DNA from: Sphingopyxis sp. TUF1
GTDB lineage: Bacteria > Pseudomonadota > Alphaproteobacteria > Sphingomonadales > Sphingomonadaceae
Direction: 5' to 3'
Length of the DNA: 64,000 bases
Assembly (NCBI RefSeq): GCF_036687315.1
Contig: NZ_CP144683.1
Coordinates: 1,550,001-1,614,000 of the forward strand
Every line of letters begins with the position of its first letter. Positions within the stretch are counted from its first letter, which is position 1. The position numbers and the translations under genes are program-made. Of the stretch, positions 19,226 to 30,652 are shown in pieces. Below the pieces are notes generated by a model that did no database searches, was not told the DNA's origin, and worked only from the letters and a program-made list of their open reading frames with translations.

Positions 19226-19260
19226 CGAGCCGCGCGAATCGGTCCGAATCGCGCGGCTCG
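19226..19260 (-). terminator. Hairpin between tuf and rpsJ (possible terminator or attenuator)
   Basis: The arms CGAGCCGCGCGA (19226-19237) and TCGCGCGGCTCG (19249-19260) are exact reverse complements. On the minus strand the hairpin starts 10 bases past the tuf stop and is followed about 10 bases later by TTTTT. It may reduce read-through from tuf into rpsJ. Confidence 0.5.
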
Positions 19261-19270
19261 CGGCCCTATA

Positions 19271-20464
19271 TTACTTTGTGACGGTCGCCACAACCCCTGC
19301 GCCGACCGTGCGGCCGCCTTCGCGAATCGCGAAGCGCAGACCCGGGTCCATGGCGATCGGGGCGATCAGCTTGACCGACAGCTGCACGTTGTCGCCCGGC
19401 ATGACCATCTCGGTGCCCTCGGGGAGGATGACCTCGCCGGTGACGTCGGTGGTGCGGAAGTAGAACTGCGGACGATAGTTCGCAAAGAACGGCGTGTGAC
19501 GGCCGCCTTCGTCCTTCGACAGGACGTACACTTCCGAGGTGAACTCGGTGTGCGGCGTGATCGAGCCGGGCTTCGCCAGAACCTGGCCACGCTCGACTTC
19601 TTCACGACCGACGCCGCGGATCAGCGCGCCGATGTTGTCGCCGGCCTGGCCCTGGTCGAGCAGCTTGCGGAACATTTCGACGCCGGTGACGACGGTCTTC
19701 TTGGTGTCCTTGATGCCGACGATCTCGACTTCTTCGCCAACCTTGACGACGCCGGTTTCGACACGGCCGGTGACGACGGTGCCGCGGCCCGAGATCGAGA
19801 ACACGTCTTCGATCGGCATCAGGAAAGGCTTGTCGAGCGGACGTTCCGGCTGCGGGATCCATTCATCGACGGCAGCCATCAGCTTCAGGATCGCGTCCTT
19901 GCCGATGTTGTCGTCGCGGCCTTCGAGCGCGGCGAGCGCCGAACCGGCGATGATCGGAATATTATCACCGTCGAAGTCGCGTTTCGAAAGTTCTTCGCGG
20001 ATTTCGAGTTCGACGAGCTCGAGCAGCTCGGGATCGTCAAGCTGGTCGACCTTGTTGAGGAAGACGACCATCGTCGGAACGCCGACCTGCTTCGCGAGCA
20101 GGATGTGCTCCTTGGTCTGCGGCATCGGGCCGTCGGCGGCCGACACGACGAGGATCGCGCCGTCCATCTGGGCGGCACCGGTGATCATGTTCTTCACATA
20201 GTCGGCGTGGCCCGGGCAGTCGACGTGCGCATAGTGGCGGCCTTCGGTTTCATATTCGACGTGCGCGGTCGAAATGGTGATGCCGCGCTCGCGCTCTTCG
20301 GGCGCCTTGTCGATGTTCGCGAAGTCGACGGCGGCGTTACCCGCGACGTTTTCGGCGAGCACCTTGGTGATCGCTGCGGTCAGCGAGGTCTTGCCATGGT
20401 CGACGTGACCGATGGTACCGATGTTGCAGTGCGGCTTCGTCCGCTCAAATTTAGCCTTGGCCAT
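19271..20464 (-). CDS. tuf: Elongation factor Tu
   Basis: The 397-residue GTPase delivers aminoacyl-tRNA. The G motifs are [10 protein letters not shown] near residue 18, DCPGHADY near 81 and NKVD near 136. It starts [24 protein letters not shown] and ends [20 protein letters not shown]. It lies 118 bases after fusA. Many proteobacteria carry a second tuf copy elsewhere; only one is in this window. Confidence 0.98.
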   Translation of the reverse strand: MAKAKFERTKPHCNIGTIGHVDHGKTSLTAAITKVLAENVAGNAAVDFANIDKAPEERERGITISTAHVEYETEGRHYAHVDCPGHADYVKNMITGAAQMDGAILVVSAADGPMPQTKEHILLAKQVGVPTMVVFLNKVDQLDDPELLELVELEIREELSKRDFDGDNIPIIAGSALAALEGRDDNIGKDAILKLMAAVDEWIPQPERPLDKPFLMPIEDVFSISGRGTVVTGRVETGVVKVGEEVEIVGIKDTKKTVVTGVEMFRKLLDQGQAGDNIGALIRGVGREEVERGQVLAKPGSITPHTEFTSEVYVLSKDEGGRHTPFFANYRPQFYFRTTDVTGEVILPEGTEMVMPGDNVQLSVKLIAPIAMDPGLRFAIREGGRTVGAGVVATVTK

Positions 20465-20582
20465 GATAGTGAACCTTCTTGTTCGATGTGTTTGGTTGAT
20501 CAGTCGTGGACGAGCCTGCTGAATCAGGCGCCGCCCTTAGAGGGCTTTGCCGCGCGGTGCAAGCCCGCGCGGCTTAGACCCG

Positions 20583-22676
<2,094 letters not shown>

Positions 22677-22778
22677 GGTCTTTTCCTTGGATTTGGGGGG
22701 AGGCCTTTAAAGCCGCCCCCGATATAGGAAGTTTTGTTGCGATTGCGAGACGCCCCCCGTGCGGAGAACGTCCGGCAA

Positions 22779-23249
22779 TTACCAGCGATAGTGGCTGAAA
22801 GCGCGGTTGGCTTCGGCCATGCGGTGAGTGTCTTCGCGCTTCTTCACTGCGTTGCCGCGGTTGTTCGAGGCGTCGAGCAGTTCGCCCGACAGGCGCGCGG
22901 CCATCGTCGTTTCGCTGCGGTTGCGCGCGGCGGTGATCAGCCAGCGGATCGCAAGCGCCTGCGCACGATCGGGGCGGACTTCGACCGGAACCTGATAGGT
23001 CGCACCGCCGACGCGGCGGCTGCGCACTTCGATGTTCGGGCGGATGTTCGCCAGCGCTTCGTGGAACACGCCGAGCGGTTCCTTCTTCGCGCGGGCTTCG
23101 ACCGATTCCAATGCACCGTAAACGATGTTTTCGGCGACCGACTTTTTCCCGTCCAGCATGACGCTGTTCATGAATTTCGACAGCACGACATCCCCGAAAC
23201 GGGGATCGGGCAGGATTTCGCGGCGTTCAGGACGACGACGACGAGCCAT
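22779..23249 (-). CDS. rpsG: 30S ribosomal protein S7
   Basis: The 156-residue S7 starts [28 protein letters not shown], the conserved N-terminus. It also shows [24 protein letters not shown] and the C-terminal [21 protein letters not shown]7 nucleates 30S head assembly and in E. coli represses the str operon. It lies 73 bases after rpsL. Confidence 0.98.
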   Translation of the reverse strand: MARRRRPERREILPDPRFGDVVLSKFMNSVMLDGKKSVAENIVYGALESVEARAKKEPLGVFHEALANIRPNIEVRSRRVGGATYQVPVEVRPDRAQALAIRWLITAARNRSETTMAARLSGELLDASNNRGNAVKKREDTHRMAEANRAFSHYRW

Positions 23250-23322
23250 GGGTAATTCCTTTTACAACAGCATCCCGGCACATGGGTGCTCTGGGATGAT
23301 CAAATAGCCGAAAAAGCGGTCC

Positions 23323-23694
23323 TTATTTCGGACGCTTTGCGCCGTACTTCGAACGGCTCTGCTTGCGGTCCTTCACACCCTGCGTATCGAGAACGCCGCG
23401 CAGGACGTGGTAACGCACACCGGGAAGGTCGCGGACACGGCCGCCGCGGATCAGCACGACGCTGTGTTCCTGCAGGTTGTGGCCTTCGCCGGGGATATAG
23501 GTGATGACTTCGCGCTGGTTGGTCAGGCGGACCTTCGCAACCTTGCGGAGCGCCGAGTTCGGCTTTTTCGGGGTCGTCGTATAGACACGGGTGCAAACGC
23601 CGCGCTTTTGCGGGTTTGCGTCCATCGCCGGGACCTTGGACTTCACCTTCTGGGGAGTCCGGCCCTTGCGGACCAGCTGGTTGATCGTGGGCAT
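23323..23694 (-). CDS. rpsL: 30S ribosomal protein S12 with Arg at position 88
   Basis: The 123-residue decoding-centre protein starts at 23694 ([20 protein letters not shown]). It retains Lys43 in [13 protein letters not shown], and [11 protein letters not shown]. In the second conserved loop the sequence is [13 protein letters not shown], so codon 88 (23431-23433, CGC) encodes Arg where E. coli has Lys (K87 in mature numbering). Arg here is a known streptomycin-resistance substitution. It is the first gene of the str operon. Confidence 0.98.
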   Translation of the reverse strand: MPTINQLVRKGRTPQKVKSKVPAMDANPQKRGVCTRVYTTTPKKPNSALRKVAKVRLTNQREVITYIPGEGHNLQEHSVVLIRGGRVRDLPGVRYHVLRGVLDTQGVKDRKQSRSKYGAKRPK

Positions 23695-24013
23695 GAATGC
23701 TTCACCTTTATGTGTTCGCCCATCAAAGCGAACGGTTACTGTACCGCGGTGGATGAAGCATCGGTCCGAACCCCACGGAAAACCGCGAGAAACGGGCAAC
23801 CTTGTAACAGCAAAAGACCCCGGCCGATCGTCGCGATCTTCCGGAGGCTCCATCCGCGCCAGCAATGTTCAAGCGCTGTTGCAACCGGAAGAGGCGGATA
23901 AACGCCGCTTTCGGTCGTCGCGGCCCCTAGCGGCGATTCCTCGCGTGGTCAAGGCCAGGGGTCAAGGGGCAAGCAAGATTGTTGCGTCGCTACCGCCCGG
24001 CTATTGGTGACGG
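23695..24013. other. Divergent control region of the str operon
   Basis: The 319 bases between rpsL (minus) and the glycosylase gene (plus) contain no gene. A candidate promoter for rpsL is marked at 23924-23952, which would leave a leader of more than 200 bases. No promoter for the glycosylase gene was assigned. Confidence 0.6.
23924..23952 (-). promoter_or_regulatory. Candidate sigma-70-type promoter for rpsL-rpsG-fusA-tuf
   Basis: On the minus strand TTGACC (23947-23952) is followed after 17 bases by TAGGGG (23924-23929). The -35 is near consensus and the spacing is right; the -10 matches poorly, as is common in GC-rich alphaproteobacteria. A second TTGACC lies just upstream. The assignment is tentative. 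Confidence 0.35.
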
Positions 24014-24517
24014 ATGGCCGCCCTTCGTCACGCCAGCTTCGCGCCCCATGTCGCCCCCGACACCCGGCTGCTGATCCTCGGCAGCCTGCCGGGTGCGCGG
24101 TCGCTCGCCGAACGCCAATATTATGCGCATCCGACGAACCAGTTCTGGCGGCTGGTCGGCGCGGTAATCGATCGGCCGCTCGCGGAGCTTCCTTATAGCG
24201 AGAGACTTGCCTCTCTTCGCGCGGCGAAAATCGGCCTGTGGGACGTGATTCGCTCCGCCGAGCGGCGAACGAGCAGCGACTCGCATATCCGCGACGCCGA
24301 AGCACACGACCTCGCCGCGCTCGTCGCCGCCCTGCCCGACCTGCGGATGATCGCGTTCAACGGCGGCAAGGCTGCGGCGATCGGGCGAAGGCAGCTGCCG
24401 GTTCTGGATAGCGTCGAGGTCGTCGACCTGCCGTCGAGTAGCGCGGCGAATACGATCGGCTATGCGTTGAAATGGAAACAATGGCAGCGTTTGGCCGCGG
24501 CACTGGATGACAACTGA
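24014..24517 (+). CDS. Hypoxanthine/uracil DNA glycosylase (UDG superfamily, family 6)
   Basis: The 167-residue protein matches the small DNA-deoxyinosine glycosylase group. Motif 1 is GSLPGARSLAERQYYAHPTNQFW (residues 23-45), with the Asn of the TNQFW segment that family members use; motif 3-like parts are FNGGKAA and LPSSSAAN. It would remove deaminated purines from DNA in the cytosol. It is transcribed alone and its stop codon touches repeat B copy 1. Exact substrate preference cannot be read from sequence. Confidence 0.82.
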   Translation: MAALRHASFAPHVAPDTRLLILGSLPGARSLAERQYYAHPTNQFWRLVGAVIDRPLAELPYSERLASLRAAKIGLWDVIRSAERRTSSDSHIRDAEAHDLAALVAALPDLRMIAFNGGKAAAIGRRQLPVLDSVEVVDLPSSSAANTIGYALKWKQWQRLAAALDDN

Positions 24518-24653
24518 TCCTCCCTGTGGCGCAGCCATGGGGAGGTGGCAGCGCGAAGCGCTGACGGAGGGGCAATGGTGCCGACGTCGCTGCCGCTCCA
24601 CCACGCCCTTCGGGCGCGGTCCCCCTCCCCATCGCTTCGCGGCAGGGAGGATT
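24517..24653. repeat. Family B repeat, copy 1
   Basis: The 137-bp element starts ATCCTCCCTGTGGCGCAGCC and ends GGCAGGGAGGAT, giving imperfect terminal inversion (ATCCTCCCTG with CAGGGAGGAT). The inner parts include GAGGTGGCAGCGCGAAGCGC and TGACGGAGGGG. It lies between two convergent genes. Other copies are at 39248-39383, 48192-48326 (reversed) and 62012-62147, with a fragment near 1524-1546. Confidence 0.88.
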
Positions 24654-24660
24654 GATGGCC

Positions 24661-25959
24661 TCACTCGACCACTTCCCCCCGCGCCATCACAAAATCGACC
24701 TTCTTCAGCACGCGGACATCGGCGATCGGATCGCTGGCGACCGCGATGATGTCGGCGCTCTTGCCCGGCGCGATGCTGCCGATCTGGTCCGACAGGCCGA
24801 GCAGGTCGGCGGCGTTCACCGTCGCGGCCTTCAGCGCCTCGACCGGGGTCATGCCGTGCTGGACCATCAGTTCGAACTCGTCGCCGTTGCGGCCGTGCTT
24901 CGACACGCCGGCGTCGGTCCCGAACGCGATCTTCACTCCGCGCGGGACGAGTTGTTCGAGGCTCTTGCCGGTGATCGAGATGCGCCACCGGATCTTGGCG
25001 AGCACATCGGGTTCATAGGCGTCCGGGTTGGCGGCGAGCCGTTCCTTATATCCGTTCACGGTCGAGAGCGTCGGGACATAATAAGCTTTCGACTTCGCCC
25101 ACTGGCTGATCGTCGCTTCGTCGAGGATCGTCCCATGCTCGATCGAATCGGCACCCGCGGTCAGCGCGAGGCGGATGCCGTCGGCCCCGTGCGCGTGGAC
25201 GGCGACCTTCTTGCCGAACATATGCGCGGTCTCGACGATCGCCTGCGCCTCGTCGTCGAACATTTGTTTGCCCAGCCCTGCCCCGATCCGGCTGTTTACC
25301 CCGCCCGTCGAGGCGAATTTGATGACATCTGCGCCGCGCCCGATCTGGAGCCGCACCGCGCGGCGGCAATCGTCGGCGCCGTTGCAGGTGTTGCCGGCGC
25401 CCGCGAAGAAGGGCCGCAGCTCGTCGCGATAGCCGAGCGAGCCGTCCATATGCCCGGCGCTGCCCGAAATGCTCGCCCCCGCATCGACGATGCGCGGCCC
25501 CTGCACCTTGCCCGCGAGGATCGCATCCCTGAGTGCGAGCGTCGCGCCATCACCATCGCCGAGGTTGCGCACCGTCGTGAAACCCGCGCGCAGCGTCTTC
25601 ATTCCGTTGACCTCGGCGTTGAAGGCCTGCGCCGCCGGGCTCAGCGTCATTTCTTCGAGCTGCCCCGCGAGACCGCCCGCATCACTGGTCAGATGGACAT
25701 GGCTGTCGATCAGGCCGGGGAGGACATATTTGTCCTTGAGGTCGATCAGCGTCGCGCCGGGGTCGACGGGCTGGTGGCCGTCGGCGATCGAAACGATGCG
25801 CCCGTTCTCGACGATGATCGTCGAGGCGCCTTTGACGGGTTTGCCGGGCTCGGCGATCAGATGGCCGGCGTGGATGACGGTGCGCGTCGCCTGCCCCGCG
25901 GCGGGCGTGGCGAACGCGGCGCCAAGGAGGAGGAGCGGGAGGAAGGTCGTTGGTTTCAT
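24661..25959 (-). CDS. Secreted metal-dependent amidohydrolase (imidazolonepropionase/prolidase-like)
   Basis: The 432-residue protein starts at 25959. An N-terminal signal peptide (MKPTTFLPLLLLGAAFATPAAG) directs export. The amidohydrolase fold shows the metal motif DSHVHL near residue 86, a Lys in DVIKFAS, HAHG, SIEHGT and the catalytic Asp in GTDAG. This matches the group of dipeptidase-like and Xaa-Pro-type amidohydrolases often misnamed imidazolonepropionase. The substrate is unknown. The open frame upstream of 25959 crosses repeat E and is not coding. Confidence 0.85.
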   Translation of the reverse strand: MKPTTFLPLLLLGAAFATPAAGQATRTVIHAGHLIAEPGKPVKGASTIIVENGRIVSIADGHQPVDPGATLIDLKDKYVLPGLIDSHVHLTSDAGGLAGQLEEMTLSPAAQAFNAEVNGMKTLRAGFTTVRNLGDGDGATLALRDAILAGKVQGPRIVDAGASISGSAGHMDGSLGYRDELRPFFAGAGNTCNGADDCRRAVRLQIGRGADVIKFASTGGVNSRIGAGLGKQMFDDEAQAIVETAHMFGKKVAVHAHGADGIRLALTAGADSIEHGTILDEATISQWAKSKAYYVPTLSTVNGYKERLAANPDAYEPDVLAKIRWRISITGKSLEQLVPRGVKIAFGTDAGVSKHGRNGDEFELMVQHGMTPVEALKAATVNAADLLGLSDQIGSIAPGKSADIIAVASDPIADVRVLKKVDFVMARGEVVE

Positions 25960-25989
25960 GAAAAGGCGTCCCCTGTCGTTTCTATATTT

Positions 25990-26064
25990 CGTCGCCCCGG
26001 ACTTGATCCGGGGTCTGCCTGTTTTGAAGTGCAAGCGGGACCCCGGGTCAAGCCCGGGGTGACG
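25990..26064. repeat. Family E palindromic repeat
   Basis: The element starts CGTCGCCCCGGACTTGATCC and ends in the near-inverse, GGGTCAAGCCCGGGGTGACG. It sits between the divergent amidohydrolase and HAD genes, so it is in a promoter region rather than at gene ends. It is a single copy here. Confidence 0.8.
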
Positions 26065-26118
26065 AAGCGCATATCTATGCAACTTGCCCATCCCGCACGC
26101 CGCCGGTAAGCGCCGCGC

Positions 26119-26796
26119 ATGCCCCAGCGCCTCGCCGATATCGATACGTGGATCTTCGATCTCGACAACACGCTCTATCCGCCGTCGTCGAAGCTGTTCG
26201 ACCTGATCGACGAACGCATGGGCGCCTTCATCATGCGGCTGCTCGATGTCGATGCGGTCGAGGCGCGGCGCGTGCAGAAGAAATATTTCCACGACCATGG
26301 CACGACGATGGCCGGGCTGATGCGCCATCATGACGTCGCGCCGGAAGAATTTCTGGTCGACGTCCATGCCATCGACCTCGACCGGCTGACCCCCGATAAG
26401 CGGCTCCGCGCAGGGCTCGAGCGGCTGCCGGGACGCCGTTTGGTCTTCACCAACGCCGACGCCGATTATGCGGCGCGCGTGCTCGAAGCGCGCGGGATCG
26501 CCGATTTGTTCGACGGCATCTGCGATATTCGTATCACCCGCTATACGCCCAAGCCCGATGCGGCAGCCTATGCCATGATGGTCGAACACCTCGGCATCGA
26601 TCCCGCAAAGAGCCTGTTCGTCGAGGATATGGCGCGCAACCTGACCCCGGCAAAGGCCCTCGGCATGACGACCGTGTGGCTGGACAATGGCAGCGAAAGC
26701 GGCCATCGCGACCACCTGCCGGACCATGTCGATTTTCACGCGACCGACATTGCCGACTGGCTCGACAATCTGCCTTTGCCCTGGGGAGTTTCATGA
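26119..26796 (+). CDS. HAD-family pyrimidine 5'-nucleotidase
   Basis: The 225-residue HAD hydrolase has the nucleophile motif [10 protein letters not shown] (Asp14 and Asp16), motif II FTNAD and motif [26 protein letters not shown]. The DNTLYP form is typical of the SDT1/pyrimidine 5'-nucleotidase subgroup, which dephosphorylates UMP/CMP-like substrates. Its TGA overlaps the ATG of dapD (ATGA), so the two are an operon. Substrate is inferred from subgroup only. Confidence 0.85.
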   Translation: MPQRLADIDTWIFDLDNTLYPPSSKLFDLIDERMGAFIMRLLDVDAVEARRVQKKYFHDHGTTMAGLMRHHDVAPEEFLVDVHAIDLDRLTPDKRLRAGLERLPGRRLVFTNADADYAARVLEARGIADLFDGICDIRITRYTPKPDAAAYAMMVEHLGIDPAKSLFVEDMARNLTPAKALGMTTVWLDNGSESGHRDHLPDHVDFHATDIADWLDNLPLPWGVS

Positions 26797-27635
26797 CCGC
26801 CGACCTTCAAGCCACGATCGACGCCGCGTGGGACGCGCGCGACACGCTCGGCCTCACGACGACCGGCGCGGTGCGCGGGGCGGTCGATGCCGCGATTGCA
26901 GGGCTCGACGACGGCCGCTTTCGTGTTGCCGAGCGTGGTGCCGACGGCACGTGGCAGGTCAACCAGTGGCTCAAGAAGGCGGTTCTGCTGTCGTTCCGCC
27001 TCAATGACATGGAAATCATCGAAGGCGGCGCCGGCGGCGCGACCTGGTGGGACAAGGTGCCGTCGAAGTTCGCAGGCTGGGGCGAGAATCGCTTTCGCGA
27101 GGCGGGTTTCCGCGCGGTCCCGGGTTCGATCGTCCGCCGCGGCGCCTTCATCAGCAAGGGCGCGGTGCTGATGCCGAGCTTCGTCAATATCGGCGCCTAT
27201 GTCGGCGAAGGGTCGATGGTCGACGCCTGGGCCACCGTCGGCAGCTGCGCGCAGATCGGCGCGAACGTTCACCTGTCGGGCGGCGCCGGGATCGGCGGCG
27301 TGTTGGAGCCTTTGCAGGCGGGCCCCGTCGTCATCGAGGATGGCGCCTTCATCGGCGCGCGCGCCGAAGTCGCCGAGGGGGTGATCGTCCGCGAGGGAGC
27401 GGTGCTGTCGATGGGCGTCTATCTCGGCGCCTCGACCAAGATCATCGACCGCGCGACAGGCGAGGTCTTCATCGGCGAAGTCCCCGCTTACTCGGTCGTC
27501 GTTCCGGGGTCGCTGCCGGGCAAGCCGCTGCCCGACGGGATGCCGGGGCCGTCACTCTATTGCGCGGTGATCGTCAAGCGCGTCGACGCGCAGACGCGCG
27601 CGAAGACGGGCATCAACGAGCTGCTGCGCGATTGA
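26793..27635 (+). CDS. dapD: 2,3,4,5-tetrahydropyridine-2,6-dicarboxylate N-succinyltransferase
   Basis: The 280-residue left-handed beta-helix enzyme uses succinyl-CoA in the lysine/diaminopimelate pathway that feeds peptidoglycan. The N-terminal helical part is followed by hexapeptide repeats ([22 protein letters not shown], and [19 protein letters not shown]). Conserved [11 protein letters not shown] and [10 protein letters not shown] are present. The start at 26793 overlaps the previous stop. Confidence 0.96.
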   Translation: MTADLQATIDAAWDARDTLGLTTTGAVRGAVDAAIAGLDDGRFRVAERGADGTWQVNQWLKKAVLLSFRLNDMEIIEGGAGGATWWDKVPSKFAGWGENRFREAGFRAVPGSIVRRGAFISKGAVLMPSFVNIGAYVGEGSMVDAWATVGSCAQIGANVHLSGGAGIGGVLEPLQAGPVVIEDGAFIGARAEVAEGVIVREGAVLSMGVYLGASTKIIDRATGEVFIGEVPAYSVVVPGSLPGKPLPDGMPGPSLYCAVIVKRVDAQTRAKTGINELLRD

Positions 27636-27643
27636 TCGTCCAT

Positions 27644-27676
27644 CGTCGCCCCGCGAAGGCGGGGGCGGGGGCGACG
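27644..27676. repeat. Collapsed family A repeat
   Basis: A 33-base remnant CGTCGCCCCGCGAAGGCGGG... ends GGGGGCGACG. It looks like family A with the centre and most of one arm deleted. It lies between convergent dapD and gpmA. Confidence 0.65.
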
Positions 27677-27680
27677 GGCG

Positions 27681-28367
27681 TTACCGCTCGCTGAGATAAT
27701 AACGCTCGCGCGCGCTCAGATCATCGTTCAGTTCATAGACGATCGGCTGGCCGGTCGGGATTTCGAGGCCGGTGATGTCGGCATCCGAAATGCCCGACAG
27801 ATGCTTGACCAGCGCGCGCAGGCTGTTGCCGTGCGCCGAGATCAGCACCGTCTTGCCCGCGGCAAGCTCGGGCGCGATCGCGGTTTCATAATAGGGCAGC
27901 ACGCGCTCGATCGTGTCCTTCAGGCTTTCGGCCGAGGGGATCGCGATGCCGGCGTAGCGCGGGTCGGCGGATAAATCCCATTCGGAACCGGCTTCGAGCG
28001 GCGGCGGCGGGATGTCGAAGCTGCGGCGCCAGATCTTGACCTGTTCATCGCCATGCTTCGCCGCGGTCTCGGCCTTGTCGAGCCCGGTGAGCCCGCCATA
28101 ATGGCGTTCGTTGAGGCGCCAGTCCTTCGTCACCGGCAGCCACAGGCGCCCCATCGCCTCGAGCGCAAGATTGAGCGTCTTGATCGCGCGCGTCTGGACC
28201 GAGGTGAAGCACGTGTTGGGCGCAAGGCCCCTCGCCTTCATCAGTTCGCCCGCGGCCCATGCCTCGGCCGCGCCCTTTTCAGTGACATCGACATCCCACC
28301 AGCCGGTGAAGCGGTTTTCGAGATTCCACTGCGACTGGCCGTGACGGATGAGGATGAGCTGCGGCAT
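27681..28367 (-). CDS. gpmA: 2,3-bisphosphoglycerate-dependent phosphoglycerate mutase
   Basis: The 228-residue glycolytic enzyme interconverts 3- and 2-phosphoglycerate. The catalytic RHGQSQWN motif has His9; further signatures are [29 protein letters not shown] and the second histidine in [15 protein letters not shown]. The length fits the short cofactor-dependent group. It is a single-gene unit. Confidence 0.96.
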   Translation of the reverse strand: MPQLILIRHGQSQWNLENRFTGWWDVDVTEKGAAEAWAAGELMKARGLAPNTCFTSVQTRAIKTLNLALEAMGRLWLPVTKDWRLNERHYGGLTGLDKAETAAKHGDEQVKIWRRSFDIPPPPLEAGSEWDLSADPRYAGIAIPSAESLKDTIERVLPYYETAIAPELAAGKTVLISAHGNSLRALVKHLSGISDADITGLEIPTGQPIVYELNDDLSARERYYLSER

Positions 28368-28436
28368 TTCATATCCTTTGGATGGAGCGGTTTCGCCGCC
28401 CTTTAGCGTGGCTTTTCCGCAAAGGCCAACGCCCCT

Positions 28437-28465
28437 CTTGAAATGGTTTCGGGGGTTACCAGATT
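28437..28465 (+). promoter_or_regulatory. Possible RpoH (heat-shock) promoter of hsp20
   Basis: CTTGAAA (28437-28443) is followed after 14 bases by ACCAGATT (28458-28465), which fits the heat-shock sigma pattern CTTGAAA-N13/14-CCCCATNT only partly in the -10. The site lies about 90 bases before the hsp20 start. Confidence 0.4.
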
Positions 28466-28498
28466 GGCACTATCCGGCCGCCGACATGGGGCCGGGTG

Positions 28499-28556
28499 GC
28501 GATCGCGGCCAGGTCCGCGGTCCCTTTGCTTCGCTTTGTAAAGGAAGGAATGATCC
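28499..28556 (+). promoter_or_regulatory. Possible ROSE-like RNA thermometer in the hsp20 leader
   Basis: The last leader hairpin pairs CCTTT (28523-28527) with AAAGG (28540-28544), partly covering the ribosome-binding site AAGGAAGG (28541-28548) that lies 8 bases before the ATG. The UUUGCU element opposite the purine-rich site resembles the 3' stem of ROSE elements known before ibpA-type genes in alphaproteobacteria. This is judged by eye only. Confidence 0.4.
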
Positions 28557-29015
28557 ATGCGTAACAGCTTTGACTGGACCCCCTATCGCCGTTCGACCGT
28601 CGGTTTCGACCGGCTCTTCGATTTCCTCGAAACCGGCGCTTCGGGCGCGGAAAACTATCCGCCGTTCGACATTGAAAAGATCGCCGACGACCATTTCCGC
28701 ATCACCGTCGCGGTCGCCGGTTTCAAGTCGGACGAAATCGACATCACCGCGCAGCAGAATATGCTGACCGTGAGCGGCCGCAAAGCGCCCGCTGCCGAGG
28801 GCGAGGGGCGCCAGCTTCTCTATAGCGGCATCGCGACGCGCGCGTTCGAGCGTCGCTTCCAGCTCGCCGACTTTGTCCGCGTGCAAAGCGCCGACCTCGC
28901 CGACGGGCTGCTGACGATCGACCTGGTGCGCGAAGTGCCCGAGGCGATGAAGCCGCACAAGATCGCCATCGGCGCCAACGCCGCGCCCGTGATCGAGAAC
29001 AAGAAGGCCGCCTGA
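28557..29015 (+). CDS. Small heat shock protein (Hsp20/IbpA)
   Basis: The 152-residue alpha-crystallin-type chaperone holds unfolding proteins in the cytosol. The N-terminal MRNSFDWTPYRRSTVGFDRLFDFLE matches the IbpA group. The alpha-crystallin domain spans about residues 38-132 with AVAGFKSDEIDITAQQNMLTVSG and ATRAFERRFQLADFVRV. It ends with a Lys-rich tail. The leader suggests heat-shock control at both transcription and translation. A clear terminator follows. Confidence 0.95.
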   Translation: MRNSFDWTPYRRSTVGFDRLFDFLETGASGAENYPPFDIEKIADDHFRITVAVAGFKSDEIDITAQQNMLTVSGRKAPAAEGEGRQLLYSGIATRAFERRFQLADFVRVQSADLADGLLTIDLVREVPEAMKPHKIAIGANAAPVIENKKAA

Positions 29016-29042
29016 GCGCCGCCTTCCGGCTTCGGCCAGATC

Positions 29043-29080
29043 GGGGTCCGGAGTCCCTTCCGGGCCCCGTTTCTGTTTCT
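29043..29080 (+). terminator. Rho-independent terminator of hsp20
   Basis: The 10-bp stem GGGGTCCGGA/TCCGGGCCCC (one G-U pair) has a 6-base loop and is followed by GTTTCTGTTTCT. It lies 27 bases past the hsp20 stop. Confidence 0.75.
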
Positions 29081-29546
29081 AGAGCGCGCGCGTCATGAAC
29101 CGGCTGAACGGGTCGGGCCGGTAGTCGGCAAAGGGCTCGCAATCCTCGAAACCATAGCGGCGATATAGCGCGATGGCCGGTTCGAAGGCCGCGCCCCGCC
29201 CGGTTTCGAGGCTGAGGCGGTCGAGGCCGCGGGTCCGTGCTTCGGCGATGATATGGCCCAGCATCCGCGCGGCAACGCCCTGGCGCAGGAAATCTTCCGC
29301 GGTGCGCATCGATTTGATCTCGCCGTGCCCGCCGCCCAGCATCTTGAGCGCGCCGCAGCCCGCAAGATCGTCGCCGCGATGGATCGACCAGAAGGTCACG
29401 CCATCGCTGCGCAGCCCGTCGAAATCGAGAAAGTGACAGCTGCCCGCGGGCGAGTTCGCGAGCATCCCCGCAAAATGCACCTCGAGCAGCGCGCGGATCG
29501 CGGCGCCCGACAAATCGTCTTCGACGATCCGCCAGGCGTCGCTCAC
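29079..29546 (-). CDS. GNAT-family N-acetyltransferase
   Basis: The 155-residue protein shows the GNAT core. The acetyl-CoA binding stretch is in [25 protein letters not shown] (the R/Q-x-x-G-x-G/A loop reads RQGVAA), and the C-terminal [17 protein letters not shown] is the usual motif B region. The acceptor is unknown. It is the last gene of a three-gene operon; its ATG overlaps the stop of the M14 peptidase gene. Confidence 0.85.
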   Translation of the reverse strand: MSDAWRIVEDDLSGAAIRALLEVHFAGMLANSPAGSCHFLDFDGLRSDGVTFWSIHRGDDLAGCGALKMLGGGHGEIKSMRTAEDFLRQGVAARMLGHIIAEARTRGLDRLSLETGRGAAFEPAIALYRRYGFEDCEPFADYRPDPFSRFMTRAL

Positions 29547-30652
29547 AGCAGATGGTCCAGCGTCTGCAGACAGGCGTGCGCAAGGCGTTTCGACCGCTCG
29601 GGCGACCAGCCCTGAACGGGATCGGGCAAATCGCGATTATCCTTGAACGGCATTTCGAGCGTCATCGACACTGCGCCGAAGCGTTCGGCGAGCTGCGTCG
29701 TCGACATTGAGAGGTTGGCTTTTCCCGGTGCCGATTCGGCATAGCCCAGATCGAGCTGGAAATCGGGGGTGTTCGCGGCGAGCGCCGCCTCGAACGCCTT
29801 ATATTTGTCCATCTGCTCGGGCTTGAGCGATGGGATGCCCTCGAAACCCGCCAGGAACACTGCCGGAATCGCCTCGTCGCCATGGACGTCCATCGCCCAG
29901 TCGACGCCGCTTTCGTCCATCGCATTCCGCACGCACAGCACTTCGGGACTGCGTTCGGCAGTCGGTTGGTGCCATTCGCGGTTGAGGTTCACGCCCGCAA
30001 AATTGGTGCGCAAATGGCCGCGGCGCGAGCCGTCGGGATTCATGTTTGGCACGATGTGAAAGCGGCATTTCTGGCGGAGCGCGCGCGCGTGCGGATCAGC
30101 GGGATCGGTGAGCATTTCGAGCGCACCCTCCATCCACCATTCAGCCATGCTTTCGCCCGGGTGCTGGCGCGCATAGAGCCAGACCTGCGTGTCGCCGCTG
30201 CCCATTTCTAGGCAGTCGATCGGCTGACCCTCAAGGCTGGTGCCGAGGCAGCGATAGGTCACGCCCTCGCATTCGGCGACCGATGCGATCAGGTCGTGGT
30301 GCCGTTCCATCGAATAGGGCGCGAAATAGGCGACCCACAGGAGCGGGCCTTCGGCATTATGGCGGATCGTCAGCGTTCCGGCCTGATAGCTGGTGTCGAG
30401 GCGAAACCAGGTTTCGCGGTCATAGCTCGCGCACGCGGCATAGCCCGGCCAGCCGTCGGGATAAGCCGACGCATCGAGCCCGGTGATCGCCAGATCGAGC
30501 GCGTCGCCAACCGAGCAGGCGACGCGAAAGTGGAACCACTGGAAGAAGTCCGATTCGCGATCCTTGCGGATCGACAAGCGGGCGGACGTGCCGTCGATGG
30601 CGTCCACGACGATGTTGCCGCTGTCGAAAGCGGCGTTGATGGATATGGTCAT
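29543..30652 (-). CDS. M14-family metallocarboxypeptidase (cytosolic carboxypeptidase-like)
   Basis: The 369-residue protein has an N-terminal beta domain (residues 1-120) and then a zinc carboxypeptidase domain. The zinc ligands are His and Glu in RQHPGES near residue 165, with the third His in the DVHGDE segment. [23 protein letters not shown] carries the substrate-binding Asn-Arg pair. The two-domain layout matches the AGBL/CCP subgroup, whose eukaryotic members trim glutamate from tubulin. Bacterial roles are unknown. It overlaps neighbours on both sides by 4 bases. Confidence 0.87.
   Translation of the reverse strand: MTISINAAFDSGNIVVDAIDGTSARLSIRKDRESDFFQWFHFRVACSVGDALDLAITGLDASAYPDGWPGYAACASYDRETWFRLDTSYQAGTLTIRHNAEGPLLWVAYFAPYSMERHHDLIASVAECEGVTYRCLGTSLEGQPIDCLEMGSGDTQVWLYARQHPGESMAEWWMEGALEMLTDPADPHARALRQKCRFHIVPNMNPDGSRRGHLRTNFAGVNLNREWHQPTAERSPEVLCVRNAMDESGVDWAMDVHGDEAIPAVFLAGFEGIPSLKPEQMDKYKAFEAALAANTPDFQLDLGYAESAPGKANLSMSTTQLAERFGAVSMTLEMPFKDNRDLPDPVQGWSPERSKRLAHACLQTLDHLL

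Noticed and set aside
24517..24653. Family B repeat as a complete insertion sequence
   Set aside because: It is about 136 bp, has no coding capacity and no evident target-site duplication, so it is listed only as a repeat.
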